From Paramecium octaurelia (Eukaryota; Ciliophora; Oligohymenophorea; Peniculida; Parameciidae): a stretch of 64,000 nucleotides of DNA. The notes under the pieces are model-generated. The model searched no databases. It was given only the letters and a program-made list of their open reading frames with translations, and was not told the DNA's origin. Position 1 is the stretch's first letter. Each line of letters opens with the position of its first letter. The DNA lies in assembly GCA_905182995.1 (NCBI GenBank), contig CAJJDP010000003.1, forward strand, positions 563,820-627,819. The letters run 5' to 3'. Below are positions 38,859-51,022 of this stretch, one piece after another. The translations under genes and the position numbers were made by a program.

Positions 38859-40490
38859 TCATTATCCCATTGATGAATTCATCTTTCGAAATCCATCAGA
38901 TTGCATTCGCTTTCTCTTCTCATAATCCAACATAAACAATTTCCTCTTCTCCTCTGCTTCCTTCCTTATTTGGTCTGCCATTTTGCCAACCTACTCTCTA
39001 TCCTTTCTCATCTATTAACACTTCTCCTCGTCCTTTGTCATCTTTTGCTCCAATTTCACTCTCCTATATCCATTCAACTATTCCATTCTCCTTAGATTAT
39101 CCTCAGTATCAATCTCCTTTATTATTTATTACGTAGTTCTAGTCTTATTCTATATACTTCTACCTGTACTTATTCTCCAAATCCTTCTTGCTATTCAAAC
39201 TACCCAACTTCTCTTGAGTTCTATTCAATTTTTATTGCAACTCATTCCTCTATTGTTCTTGCATGAATTCATTATTAAATAATATCAGCTTTATTTTTTT
39301 TTCCTTCTCCTCATACTTTCTGATCTTTTCTTCCATCTATTACCTTTAAAACTCATCCATCAACTCCTTCTTTTTGAAGTATTCCTGCTACTTAATCTCA
39401 TACTTTTTTCTCTTCTCCTCCTCCTTAGTGAAATTCATTTACTTAAAATTATACTATTTTTTACCATAATCTTATTTATTTGCTATTACTTATCAACATT
39501 TTATTTTTACTTCTGCTACTTCACATAATCCAAGAACTATTCAAAATCCTTTCTTTTCGCTTCTACCTAAGCCTCTCTTTTTAAGTAATCCATTCTTTTT
39601 CTTTCCATTATTTCTTCATTATATTTTCTGACTTTCTCTAATTTTTACTCGAATTCCTTTCTCTCCATATCTGCAAATTTCTTCCTCTCTTCATTCTTGA
39701 ATTCAATTAACTACAATCTCTTTCTCTCCTTATCTTCTATTTGCTACTTCTTTTATTCCTATAATTTCTATTATTCTAACTAAAATTATTCCTATTCCCT
39801 TAAAATTGAATCCTACTTCTATTTTCTATCCTTCTCTTTGAATTCTGCCTCCAGTTTTGCTCTTAACAAATTTTCAATTTCTCTTTATTTTCTTTTTTGC
39901 TCCTTAAGTTCATTTTCCTTTAACTTTTAGTCCTATATCTACTTCTCTCTTTATTCCTTTTTCAGCTTTTCCATTTCCAATTATTACTTTTTCATTTCAT
40001 TATATTCTCTTTTCCTTTTTAATTCTTCCTAAAACTGTTACTCTTTTTATTGCTATTTAAGCAATTTAAATTGCATATCTTTTTCTTGCTATTCTTTGAG
40101 TTACTCCTACTCAACCATTTTATCTATTTCTATTTGTTGTCTTCTCTTAATATTTTCTAATAATTTTGATTATTTTTCGGCATAACTTATTGAACTAAAA
40201 TTTAATTAGGATTAATTGTGCGTGCTTTTACTTCTTGTTCCATTTTCTTAAAGTATTTTCTATCTCTATGCTCTTACCAAATCTATCTTTTGTTTTCTTT
40301 TATCCTCCAAATGTTTTTCAATTTCACATATAAATTCATCAGTAAGTGATGCATCTTTTGATTTCACCATTTATGTAACTTGAGCCTTAGACTTTTTAAT
40401 TAGTTCGTTCTCGTGAATTCCTTCTCTTCTGCATGCCTCTAAGAACCTTGGAGTTAATATTTCTGGGGTAATGTCATATGTATGCATCAT
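38859..40490 (-). CDS. Coiled-coil protein
   Basis: ATG 40490 (a second ATG follows directly) to TGA 38861-38859, 527 aa after two introns: 23 nt (GTAAAA...TTTTAAG, near 39,445-39,467) and 25 nt (GTAGAAG...GACTAG, near 39,142). The N-terminal ~80 residues form a conserved-looking globular helical start (DITPEILTPRFLEACRREGI, then KHLEDKRKQKIDLVRAQRQK). Nearly all the rest is a continuous Lys/Glu/Gln/Arg-rich single coiled coil. It ends FRKMNSSMGQ. No enzymatic domain is present. A cytoskeletal or ciliary role is plausible but unproven. Confidence 0.72.
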
Positions 40491-40671
40491 TTTTTTATTG
40501 TTATATTAATTTAAATTATTGTTATTTGAGTTATTTTGTAATTCAAAATAATCTCACTAATGCGATATTCCAAATTATATTTTACAATATTCAAAAAAGA
40601 ACTCAATAAAGGATAAAAATTCATTTATTATTAATTTTTCATCACCACATTTTAAAACTTAAAAATCAAAA

Positions 40672-41328
40672 TCATAAATAAGGAAATTATTACATAAAAA
40701 TCATGCTTTTAGTGTGAACATTTTTTTTTTTCGAATTATGTGATTAAATTATTGGAGATAAAGATCTAGTGTTTTTATTATTAATGTTGATCTGTGAAAG
40801 GTTGAACTTGACTGAATTCCTGCCACTTCTATCTGATAAATTGCTGAAGGAAGATGGACTTGGCTTACGTTATTTTAGAATTCCCTTTAATTCAACATTC
40901 TTCTGCGCTAGCTTTTTCAATTATTTTTTTTTCTTCTGTTAAGACCTCCTCTCCTATTTTTTTTCCTAAATGAAAGCCTAATTTAGAGGATCCTCCCCAG
41001 TTGTGTTTAAATTAATCTGATATTGAATTTAGGCTTCCCCCAAGAAATTTAATGACGGACATTACATGTTGTTCTGTTCATCATCCTGGATTCTTTCTAA
41101 TTGTCTTCTACTAGAACAGTGATTTGTAATGTTGTCGTTTGTGATATCAAAAATAAATTCACTTTTAAAAAAGTCTTCTTCGAAAGTATCTAAATTTTAT
41201 TAAATATTCTAAATTGATTAGTGCAAAATTTGTTTGCTAGGATACTTCAGATCAGGAAACACGTTTATGCGAATCACTTTCTCTTTTTAATTTATGGTCT
41301 GATTTTATTACAAACAATTATTGCCCAT
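40672..41328 (-). CDS. Hypothetical protein with N-myristoylation signal
   Basis: An intronless frame from ATG 41328 to TGA 40674-40672, 218 aa. It begins MGNNCLQQNQTINQK, fitting N-myristoylation at Gly2 with Cys5 as a possible palmitoylation site. Residues ~115-150 are basic and helical (EKKQERRSQQKKKK), the remainder Ser/Asn-rich with SPSS and SLSP sites. Near the C-terminus a run of 11 A residues encodes poly-Lys, so the last ~15 codons depend on that run being called correctly. No family recognised. Confidence 0.6.
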
Positions 41329-41590
41329 AAAATTAATCAAGATAAAAAAAAATAAAAGAACTTTCACTAATATAATCATTAAGAATTTAAAAAATTCCTA
41401 ACAAATTTTGTTTAGAGATATAAATTAGAAACAAATAATGAAGAATTACGTGATGCCCATGAGCCTTTTCTTTAATTAAAAAAATGCGACATCATTATAT
41501 ACAGACGAAAATAATATTAGCACAATTCATGGAAATACTAAAATTATACTGGCAACAAGTTTTAATATAAGTTTGATTATTAAATATAAA

Positions 41591-42075
41591 TCAATCATCG
41601 ATTAATAACTTAATCATTTTGTTATAAGTTAGCTTTTCATTATCATTAACTACTTATTGAGCCAATTCGTAAGAATTCTTGAAACAACTAGGATTCAACA
41701 CTGTTATTGTTTTTTAAATGTCTTCTGTACCAATTAGCCCATCTCTGTCTTAATCCATTATTTTTGTCAATAATGTATTTTTGTCACCAAATTAGATGGC
41801 ATTTAGCAATCTCACTAATGAAATGAAATCAATTTCTTGTTATTTCCTTCCTATCAACTACTAAATCAACAATGGACTATATTTGTGATGTTGAATGATT
41901 TTAATGAAATCTGTTGCGCTGACAAATCCTTTGTTGTTGGTATCAAGCTATTGGAATTTCTTATGTATTCTTCTTATTTAAGCTGGAGTGACTTTTATAT
42001 TAAAATAAGGCATTTACATTGTGTTTCATTCTTGTATAAAAGAATCTATTGATCCGTTAATTAAGTGTTTCCCAT
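41591..42075 (-). CDS. Calcineurin B-homologous (CHP-like) EF-hand protein
   Basis: ATG 42075 to TGA 41593-41591, 152 aa, one 26-nt intron (GTAAATGCC...ATAAAAG, near 41,999-42,024). It starts MGNTQLTDQQILLYKNETQF; the MGN start is an N-myristoylation signal, and NETQFTPAQIRRIHKKFQQL matches the first helices of CHP/calcineurin B. Two loops are EF-hand-like: DTNNKGFVSATD and DQDRDGLIGTED, both with Asp instead of Glu at the last position, which usually weakens calcium binding. The other two hands are degenerate. It probably partners a phosphatase, kinase or transporter at membranes; the partner is unknown. It lies 144 bp downstream of the EF-hand paralogue B, same strand. Confidence 0.8.
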
Positions 42076-42219
42076 TTTTAATATTAAATTACTTTAATTA
42101 TTATATTATTTCCGAACTCCCGCATATTTTTACCATGAGATTTATACTTTTATGACTATAAGAGCTATTCAATTTGATATAAAAAGAAACTTAAATCATT
42201 AATATAATAATGAAGAATT

Positions 42220-45200
42220 TCACTCAATTGAATCTAATTATTTATATTGCTATTATATTTATAGAATTTCCAAAGGCAGTAATTCAGAAAGACACTATTT
42301 AGTCTAATATCTTGAAATATGTTGAAATATTACTTAAGATAGACTCTCAAAGATTATTCATTTAGAAGTTTATAACTCACCCATAATACATCTAATTTAA
42401 AATAAATACCTACTTTAAATTTCTTTTTTATCGTTATTAATCAAATTATCCAACTCCTCAAATGTATGCTTGACTTTTGAATATTATTTAGCTTCTAAAA
42501 ACCTGAGTTTTATTGAGTTTTTTTCATTTTTCCAATGATCTTTTATCCTCTCACATCCCTCCCCATATTTTATAACTGAATCTTTTGGAAATATGGCCAA
42601 TTCAATTGCCATCTCAGTAAATCTAGGCAAAGTTAGATACTTGTCCCCTTAATCGTCAGCAAAATCGGCATTTTTTAAAAACATCTATAGTAAATTTTGC
42701 CTCTCTTCTTATTAAGTGTGGATTGCTCTATAAAGGGTTTTAAACTAAATTTTGTTAGATACTATTTACTTCTTAATACTCAATGAGTTTATTTCCATCT
42801 AGATCTGCAGCTTTAAATAGCTTTTCCAATATGTTTTAATAGTCCTTTTTATTAAAGATATAGAAATCTAAGATCTTCATAATAAATTAATCATAATTAA
42901 TGCAATATTTGTTGGTTCCAAATTGTTGGCATTAGACCTTACATTAATTTTATAACTGCTAGATTTAATTGGCTTATAACCAGAGTTAAGATTTATCATT
43001 TAGAAATTCATTTGCTGATTCATAGGTTATTAAAAATTCGGTTTTATTGGATTCTATCTTATTATTAAAAAACACAAAAGCTTCTATTAAAAGTTTTTGT
43101 GCAACTTCATCAATTTCATCTTTAAAATTACAATATTTTGAAATTAACAAAACTTTTGCATTTTTTTCTTTCTCAATTATGATAAATTCATAAATCTTCA
43201 AAATAGTTAATTAATTACTTATTTTATTTTTTTTTCAGCCACTTATTTAAATCCATATTTATTTTTTATAAAATCATAAATACATACATGAACTGGGATT
43301 TTATATCCTTCACTCTATTTAGAAACTTCAGATAATATTTAATTAATTATTTTGTTGAATTGAAGAAATGATAACGTCTTAGTAATATTTTTACTATTCA
43401 TAACATGTTTAAGTAAATTATTAGCTACATCAGTATTCTAACTATAAACTCGTCGAAATCTTTTTGGTTATTTAGTTTCCTAAAGTAAATTAAAATTGAT
43501 AGTTTTATGAGCAGAGGAATCTATGTATTGATTTAATATTACATTTAGTTAATTATTTATCCTTATACTGTGATATCACATCCTTAATTCTCTAAGCACA
43601 ATTTTTATCTTAATCTAATTCCATTTTCTCTGATTCTACTTAGCTTCTTTGACTTTGTTTCATTTGAGAAACCTCATCTTTTTCTGTAATGGTATTATTG
43701 CTGATACTATGTTTTGAATTTCTGCTTTCAAATTTAATGTCTAATTAATTCTTACTGCTTCTGGAATGATATTGTTATTGATTAATAAATTTTTGATCTC
43801 CTTACTATTATTAGTGTTTTTAAATAGATTTTTTTTTTTGATTGTTTATTTAAGTTTTGCTTACAGTGGAGGATTTCAAGGTCTTATTTTCATCTGCCAA
43901 TTAATTCTTTTAATTAAGATTAATGAGATAATCTGACTTTGAATTTTCTGATTATATTTAATCTTTAGTTTCTTTGTAAATCTCCTCATCTTTAATATTC
44001 ACATATTCTGATTATTTTTTACGATGACCCTTATTCTAAAGATCTTAAACTTCTTCTTTTGAATTAATTTAATTGTTAGTACTATTCTCAAATTATTCCA
44101 GTTTGTCATTTAAATTAGTTTCTGATATAGCTTTCTTAAAGTCTTAAACTGGTCGTTTTTAGAGTTTAATCGAATCTAACATATGAACTGAACTTTTGAT
44201 AGATTCCTCATCATAAATTTATAGAGATTTGTCCTCATTCAAATTTTAAGATTCTTTGCCAAGACTGAAAGCATTCTCATCTCCATCTACTTCATTGATT
44301 AAATTCATTAGATGACTTTCCTCCTCTTCTATTGGTTTCACATCATTAATTACAATCTCATATTTGCTTTCGATTTCTTTTAAAGTCCCAACGAGCTAAG
44401 TATTTTTTGTAACTAATTTACGTAATTTCCTTTTGCTATTTTAGATTATTGAAATAAAATCCTAAACAGTTTATTATAGTTTAATCTCCAACTCTTAACA
44501 CAGTTCCTCCTTTTCCAATAGTTCCATCTTTTTCCTTGAATCCATTTTCTTCATAGAAATCAATCTCTATGATAATGATTTATTTTATTCACATACATCT
44601 TTAGTTTCACTTAAAGTTTTGAAAAGTAATAGTTTTTAATTCTCATCTAATTTTTATTCCTCCAGTAATTTCAAAACTTTGGATATTCTTAATTCTAAAT
44701 CCTCTTATTGAGGTTTGTTATTCTCATCAATTGAAATATTAGAGTCATTATTTAAATCTTAGACTTCTTTTTTTGAGTTCTTTTTGGAATCCAAAACTTA
44801 ATCTTCAGTCTAGACTGCCTTGTCATCTGTGCCACTTATTTAAACTATTTTGCTTTAAGAGGGTTGATAATCTTTATCGAAATCTAAGTATTTAAGTGAT
44901 ATGATCTATGATTTCAATTAATTTTCTTATAGCCTAAGCTACTCCCATCTATCAAAGATCATGCTATTTTTCTTGGGTGATCTGGCAGGAGATTTGCTTC
45001 CTTGAGATTTAAAGGGAGATTTGATTCTATACTTTTGATTAGTGTCTATTTTGGCTTAAAAATTCATTAAATGCGAAACTATGGATTGGCCCTATTGAAC
45101 TTAGATATTTATTTTCTCGCTTTCTGGTTTGGTCTCAGCCTATTCAGTTTTCAACATAAGAATTTATAATTGCAATTCATCTATTTGTTTTCTGTGTGAA

Positions 45201-46225
45201 TCAATAACTTCAAGTGCTTCTCTGTATTCTGAAGTTAATTCCAATATCTATTCTTTTTGCTATTAATCAATATCTAATGCTCTATCATAATCAAACTATA
45301 GTTATTTGATTTGGTTCTTGCTTTCATTATAGATGAGTTCCTAAAATTAAAGTTGTTCATTGTAATAATTCTGCTACTCAATCACCTTATTTTTCATTTC
45401 TTATTCAAAGCCTTGCATTTATTAATTTGAGCTTTTAATCACCTAATCAATCAATTAGATGTAGAAGTCCCATATAATTTAGAGTAATTCACCTCTTTCT
45501 ACACATTCAACCTTAACTTAACTAGATTATGAGTCATGTTTACTTAATAATTTCTTTCAAACAAGTGGTATAAATTAGTTGGATTTCCTCAGCGATCTAA
45601 ACAGCACTCAAGTTTTTGCTATTGTCTTTTGTTCTTTAAATCATGAAGAATAGCCATTCCTTCAAATCCAAGGCTTATTGTCTGTTCGGAGGGATGGCTG
45701 ATTGATTAGAGGATTGCTTGATTTCATGTTTTAGAATATCATAGAAGTATTTTTACAACCCATTCTCCATGAAATTCTTATCCTTTAGCAAGTCTTCAAA
45801 GTCTAACCATTAGCTCTTGATAGTAGTTTTATCAATTTTATTATTGAACTGTAATTTGTTTTATGATTTTCTATACATCGTACTATAAAAGCTATGTAAA
45901 GATTTATCGTATTTCTATAGTTGTTAAATATTGTTTTTACTGTTTGAGAGAGTTCTGGATCTTTGTAGATTATGCTTTCAATTGATTGAATTTTTTTATG
46001 TTTTGTTTTGAGATAAGAAACTTCGGAGTTAGATGAAAAGTTTTTATTGGTAAAATCAGTTTTCATTCGGTGCGATGACATTTCTGCTCTAATTGAGAGA
46101 GGAATACTGGAATTAATGCTCTGATCCCAATCTGTCTTTATTAAAAGTTTTGCCTATTGTAATTCAAAATTCCTTACTGTTGATTAGGCTTTTTGGATTT
46201 TAGGAAAGCAATTTGTTTTATTCAT
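42220..46225 (-). CDS. Long EF-hand coiled-coil protein, paralogue B
   Basis: ATG 46225 (MNKTNCFPKIQKAQST) to TGA 42222-42220 gives 1,280 aa after seven introns (26, 22, 22, 23, 25, 22 and 23 nt). Same architecture as paralogue A at 16.7-20.9 kb: Ser-rich head, helical block with PPNRQQALDLKEWLF, long Gln/Glu/Ser-rich coiled coil including RSPKKNSMIFDRW, then RFRRVYSQNTDVANNLLKHV, one canonical EF-hand DLDGNKLIEYQE and the C-terminal LWVSYKLLNEQSLRV segment. Four introns share position with A; three are unique to B and one to A. No enzymatic domain. A calcium-sensitive structural protein is inferred. Confidence 0.85.
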
Positions 46226-46313
46226 AATAAAATAATAATTATATTATAGCCTGTCTAGTAATTTTTATTACAGACTAATTTAACTTTATTCATATAATAT
46301 TAATATCAAAGAA

Positions 46314-46508
46314 TCACAATAACAATTTAATGACCCATTACTCATTACATATTTAGCCATCCTTATCTAGCAATGAACTGTAGACATCCATATTATTGAA
46401 TTTCAGCATGCCCTAAAAATAGTAGATTTTCGATTCAATACAATATTTACCCAATCTAAATACATAGAATTCATCCCTTTGAAAATTTAGTTTTCCCCTA
46501 TATAACTA
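46314..46508 (-). pseudogene. Possible coding fragment
   Basis: A 65-codon frame on the minus strand, open between two TGAs, looks protein-like (FQRDEFYVFRLGKYCIESKI, then YYFQGMLKFNNMDVYSSLLD and KDGQICNEQW). It lacks an in-frame ATG before the middle and no tiny intron supplies one. I read it as a remnant of a lost gene, or a small gene whose first exon I cannot find. The rest of the 46226-46615 gap shows nothing. Confidence 0.3.
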
Positions 46509-46615
46509 TCAATTAATAAAGAAAATCCTCTATTTTAAGTTTAAAAATTGAATATCATTTCCTAATAACCTAATAGATATTAGATTAAGATTTTAAAATA
46601 TTAAATTTGTTATGA

Positions 46616-47941
46616 TCAATCATATTATTCAAATTCAGTTGTATTGAATTTCATCACCATTTTAGGCATTTAAGGTAATTAAGGCACAATATCATTGGTT
46701 ACAAACGATCCTTTATAATCTGGTTTTTCTTCAGGAGATGAAAAATCCACTGTTAAAGTTGCAGATCTAGTTTAGGCAAAAAACAATTTTTTATGAGCAT
46801 TTGAAGGTTTCTCTGTCAGAGTGAAAAAATCATGGTTTAAACACTCTTGTGCAGTTGGTCTCAATTTAGGATCTTTGGAGAGCATTTTTTAGACAAGTTC
46901 CCTCAATATATATTATTATTTACTATCACATTGAGTGGTATTTTCTTTAATGTCAATGGTGAAAAGTCAATGTGACACTTTTTATTTAATTGTAAAACAA
47001 AGTTGAATCCAGTTCCTGGGAATAAATCTCTACCAGTTAACAACTTAAAAAAGACTGATCCTGCACTAAAGATATCGCATGCAGGACCATAAGTTGTATC
47101 CTTATCAGTTAAATTAGCTATTTCTGGTGCAACATAACCAGGAGTTCCACATTTCGGATATTTAAATCTATAATTAAATTAGTATAATACTTTTTTAAAT
47201 TATAATAGGTAGCCAAACCAAAATCAACTAATTTGAGTGTTGTAAGGTTGTTGGTCTTTTGCAACACAATATTCTCAGGCTTGATGTCTCTATGGATAAT
47301 GCTTTTTGAATGCATATATTCAATTCCACTTAATAAAGCCTATTTAACTATTAATTTACATGCATAATCTTTTAGGATTATTCCAAAGTTAGGCCTCCAT
47401 GTTAATTTTTAATTAATTATTATAAATTCTTTCCTGATAGCAGATCCATTACAATGTAATAACTTGTTTCACCTTGAAATACCTCTTTAATTTTGACAAA
47501 GGCTGGGTGATCCAATTAGTTATTGATCTCGATTTCTTAATACATCAACTCATTCTTCTCTACGCATTTAGCTGCAAAATACTGATCTCCTATCTTTGAT
47601 TTCACTAAGAGCACTTTGGCTGAACTGCCTTGTCCTAAGATTTGTAAGGGAGTATAAAAGTCTTGGATTCTCGAAAAGAATAGTTTCCCATTTAATAATT
47701 CTTTTAATTTGTAAGCTTAATCTGTTAAGTAGGTAGCGTTATTAATTTTGAATCCCACCAAACTTTTATTGTAAACCCAATGAATTAGATTAGGAAATGA
47801 AATCGGCAGTGAGAATTTGGGTTCATCATCTTGGTAAATGTGCAAGAAGTCCTTCTTTAGAATGGCTTTAAAGGGAGGTTAGAGATTAAGGGATAAGAGA
47901 ATTTCATTGTCGATGAAATTTATCTGTGTTTTAAGCACCAT
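46616..47941 (-). CDS. Ser/Thr protein kinase with N-terminal PH-like region
   Basis: ATG 47941 to TGA 46618-46616, 416 aa, three introns (20, 23 and probably 32 nt; the last, GTCACATTG...TTAAAG near 46,953, has the least certain borders). The first ~110 residues ([16 protein letters not shown] ... [20 protein letters not shown]) are predicted beta-rich and could be a PH-like domain. The kinase follows: [49 protein letters not shown], and a C-lobe ending [20 protein letters not shown]. All catalytic residues are intact. It resembles CaMK/CDPK-type kinases common in ciliates, but no EF-hand follows. Divergent from the ARM-like gene with a 125-bp gap. Confidence 0.88.
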
Positions 47942-48066
47942 GGAATACACATTAGGACAACAGGTTAAAAACATTTTTAGTATTAATAAATTTAATTATG
48001 ATTATCAAACAACATTATACTAAATGATAATAGTATTTTATATATTTTAATTGTTAAATATTTAAA

Positions 48067-48967
48067 ATGAGTTTGATATAATTTAAGAGAGAAAAATACG
48101 GAATTAAATTAAGAAGGGATGCTCTAGAGAAAATATTTAGTTTAAAAAGAGTTATCAATTCTCCAGACATAGTTCAAGTTTTTCAAAAACAATTAGAATC
48201 ATATGAGACTGATATTTTAGAAGCTATTGAAATTTTAAAATAGTACTAAAATATTAAGCCTGAATATGTTTAACTCTGGCTTTTCTTGTTGTATGATTGT
48301 TTTATCTATTTGGATTAACAGTACAAGGGAAATGAAATCCTAGACTTATTGCTATTTAGTGTTATTTAATACCCGTAAGTAATATAAATAAATAAATCAA
48401 AAGGGCATAATCCAGTTCATAGAGTATCAACTTTTCGAAATCCTACTCAGATATCAAGACATCCAAGCACTTCAAATAATTGAAACAATTCTGAAATCCC
48501 AAATCATTCGATCTCGAGATGTCTAGATTGAACCTCTTGTTAATTACATTTGTTCCTATATACCAGAACATACGAACAATATTTTAAACATCCTTATTTT
48601 ACTATCTCATAATATCGAATGCAAAGCAGTGATTATAGCAAATGATCCAATCATGAATATGTTGCTAATGGAGAATAATCAATTTCAGGATGAACGAAGT
48701 AGAATTCTGAGTCATTTATCAAGAGGAAATGTTAAAATGGTTTATTATTTTTATAATTCTAAAGATAAATTGTAATCTTTATTTTATCTAAATACAAAAC
48801 ATTGTCTTAAAATAATTATGCGTTTGATTTGCTATGATGAAACAAAAAAGATTTTATCAATCATGAGAGAGTAAAGAATCAACATTCAAATTGAGAAAAT
48901 ATCCTCATAAAATTATATCAACTATAAAAATGAAATAGAGGATATTCTATAAGAATTTTAATAGTGA
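48067..48967 (+). CDS. ARM/HEAT-like helical repeat protein
   Basis: ATG 48067 to TGA 48965-48967, 291 aa with a 25-nt intron (GTAATATAAATAAATAAATCAAAAG, near 48,380-48,404). It begins MSLIQFKREKYGIKLRRDAL, a basic start reminiscent of the importin-alpha IBB region. The rest is a series of amphipathic helices of ARM/HEAT character (for example LFEILLRYQDIQALQIIETI and NNILNILILLSHNIECKAVI). No Pro/Gly-rich importin signature is clear, so the family is only tentatively suggested. The next gene starts 46 bp downstream on the same strand. Confidence 0.65.
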
Positions 48968-49013
48968 TAATTTATAATTATATATATATATATTACACAC
49001 TTTATTAATTTTA

Positions 49014-49745
49014 ATGGACTAAAAATTCGAAAATTGGTTGCCCTTAGAATCCAATACAATTTTATTAAATAAATATTTAGCCAATTTAGGAGTGAATACA
49101 GATTTTGCAAATTTTGTAGATATTGTTAGTTTTGAACCAGAATTCCTAATACCAGGTAGTCTAGGAGCATTATTTGTATACCCTGATTCTCCAGCTATCA
49201 ATAATTACTTTTTTGAACAAGGAGATAAGATGTTTGAAAAACCAATACCACAATCTCTTTATTACATGAAGTAAATTGCAGAAAATGCATGTGGCACCAT
49301 AGCCATTTTACATATACTGGCCAATATTCCAAAAGAATATTAATTCATTATTAATGAAGAGAGCTTTTGCCCATAATTCATATAGAACACTATTAATATG
49401 ACACCTGAAGAAAGAGCAGAATATTTGAAAAACTGCAAATTGGAAGTCAAAAAAAAAGATGGTTAAGTGAAATCATTATAAGATGCCCATAAAGAAGTGG
49501 CTCAGGAGAATCTAGAGGATCCAAATATCGAACTGAAAGCAGGTCACCATTTCATAGCATTTGTGTGGCACAATGGAAGTGTTATAGAATTAGATGGAAG
49601 AAAAAAAGCACCAATTAATTATGCTGATTGTTAATAGGAATTGTTTTTGGAAAAAGTCATAGAAATATGTCAAAAACATTACATTGAAAAGGATTTGAAA
49701 GAAATTGGATTTAATTTAATGGCCTTTTAAATAGGATTTGAATGA
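49014..49745 (+). CDS. UCHL: Ubiquitin carboxyl-terminal hydrolase (UCH family)
   Basis: A cysteine protease (peptidase C12) that releases small adducts from ubiquitin C-termini. It is an intronless 243-aa frame, ATG 49014 to TGA 49743-49745. It begins MDQKFENWLPLESNTILLNK (family WxPLExNPxxxxxY). The active site is complete: the oxyanion Gln and nucleophile Cys in KQIAENACGTIAILH, His in HHFIAFVWHNG and Asp in IELDGRKKAPINY. C-terminal EIGFNLMAFQIGFE closes the fold. A crossover loop of ~20 charged residues lies between Cys and His, as in UCH-L1/L3, suggesting a preference for small substrates. Size matches UCH-L3. Confidence 0.96.
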
Positions 49746-50041
49746 TCATTTTATTTAAGTTTACATTTATAAATTGAAATACACCATGCATTAATTTAAA
49801 TTCATTTACCTTAATCACTTTTAAGAAGTATTTTAGATATAAAATACTCTCTTCATAAATTAGGTTTTTTCAATTAAATTCTAAAATGAAATTTGAAAAA
49901 GTCAATTCTTTTAATATATTGTAATGTTATAATATGATTTATAAGAAATAGCTCGTGATAGCAATATGAAATGAAAGTTAAAAATCACATTTTTTAATTT
50001 CGATAACATATTAAAAAAAAAGTTTCTAATTTTTAATTCTA
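49746..50041. other. Intergenic, nothing recognised
   Basis: AT-rich spacer following the UCH gene; no gene seen. Confidence 0.35.
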
Positions 50042-50536
50042 ATGATAAAAAATTTAATTAATTCAACAGTTGAGAGTAATAAAACCATAAAGAATATTCT
50101 TAAAAGAACCACCTCTTATTGAAAAAGAATCAATACCTAAATTAAAATTAGAGTCAGCAGAAATAATTTGGATATTTCTTGTATTTGTTGTCATGAAGAT
50201 TCAAACGATTATAATATTGTCATTTTAATTTATTCACATAGAATTCCTATATTTCTTTTGTCAGATGTTTCAAATATTTTACTAAATAAAAAAAAAAAAA
50301 AAAATATTAAAAAATAAGAGGATGCTTCTATGTATCCGCTAAATTTGTTCAGAAGGGAATGGGTTCATTTAATTGGAACCCTAATTAAACAGGAAACCTC
50401 GTAATGCGATTAATCGGAGAGACTTTTAAGATAAATTTCAAAGGTGAACTGTTTGCTTATTTAGAAATAGTTATATATTAGTGAAAATGAATAACTAAAA
50501 ATGGAATAGACTAATTGTGTACTTTAGTAATATTGA
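50042..50536 (+). pseudogene. Decayed PHD/extended-PHD-like gene fragment
   Basis: One frame from 50042 to the TGA at 50534-50536 is open except for a TGA at 50120-50122. The part after it reads NNLDISCICCHEDSNDYNIV, which resembles the first knuckle of a PHD finger (C-x2-C ... N-x-I-V); the following C-x2-C/H positions are lost (ILIYSHRIPIF). After a 17-A run, FRREWVHLIGTLIKQETS resembles the W-x-H-x-x-C-x-L-W-x-PE-T segment of extended PHD modules. Just upstream another frame carries PPLIEKESIPKLKLESAE, implying a frameshift. I read this as a degraded relic of a chromatin-reader gene. The resemblance is by eye only. Confidence 0.45.
50288..50304 (+). repeat. Poly-A tract (17 A)
   Basis: A run of 17 A inside the PHD-like relic; such tracts are prone to frameshift or length error. 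Confidence 0.85.
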
Positions 50537-51022
50537 GTTTACTATATGAGCAAATAACGATATAAATGAGGATGAAAAATAAATATAAATATTTAATTAC
50601 AAAATCCTCTTTGAAAATTTTAAGCCAAAATCTATCGCGCTTTTCAACAAAAGATTGGTCTAGTTCAAGGTAGAAAAGTTAATTTGAAAGCAGTAATAGC
50701 TATAAAAGAAGATCTAATTGTAAATTAGAAAAGTAATATATGGAATAATTGACAAATATATATGTGAAAAATTAATCTTTCTTATTACAATCTCCTTACA
50801 AAAAGGTTTAATCCTCATGAAATCAATAACACTAAGTCGATAAACCTGCTTTCTAGATTTGCCTAATCTTTCTAAATCCATATTTAAAATTTAAAAATAT
50901 AAAATATTATAATTATTCAATTTATTCAATAATGACAGTATATTTGCCTATTATAAAATAAAAAAAAATAAACTGGAATATAAACTATTAAAATAAAGCA
51001 ATTATTGAAATGGGGAATATAA
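50537..51022. other. Intergenic, nothing recognised
   Basis: AT-rich sequence between the PHD-like relic and the end of the ATP12 gene. I see scattered short frames but no gene I can support. Confidence 0.35.
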
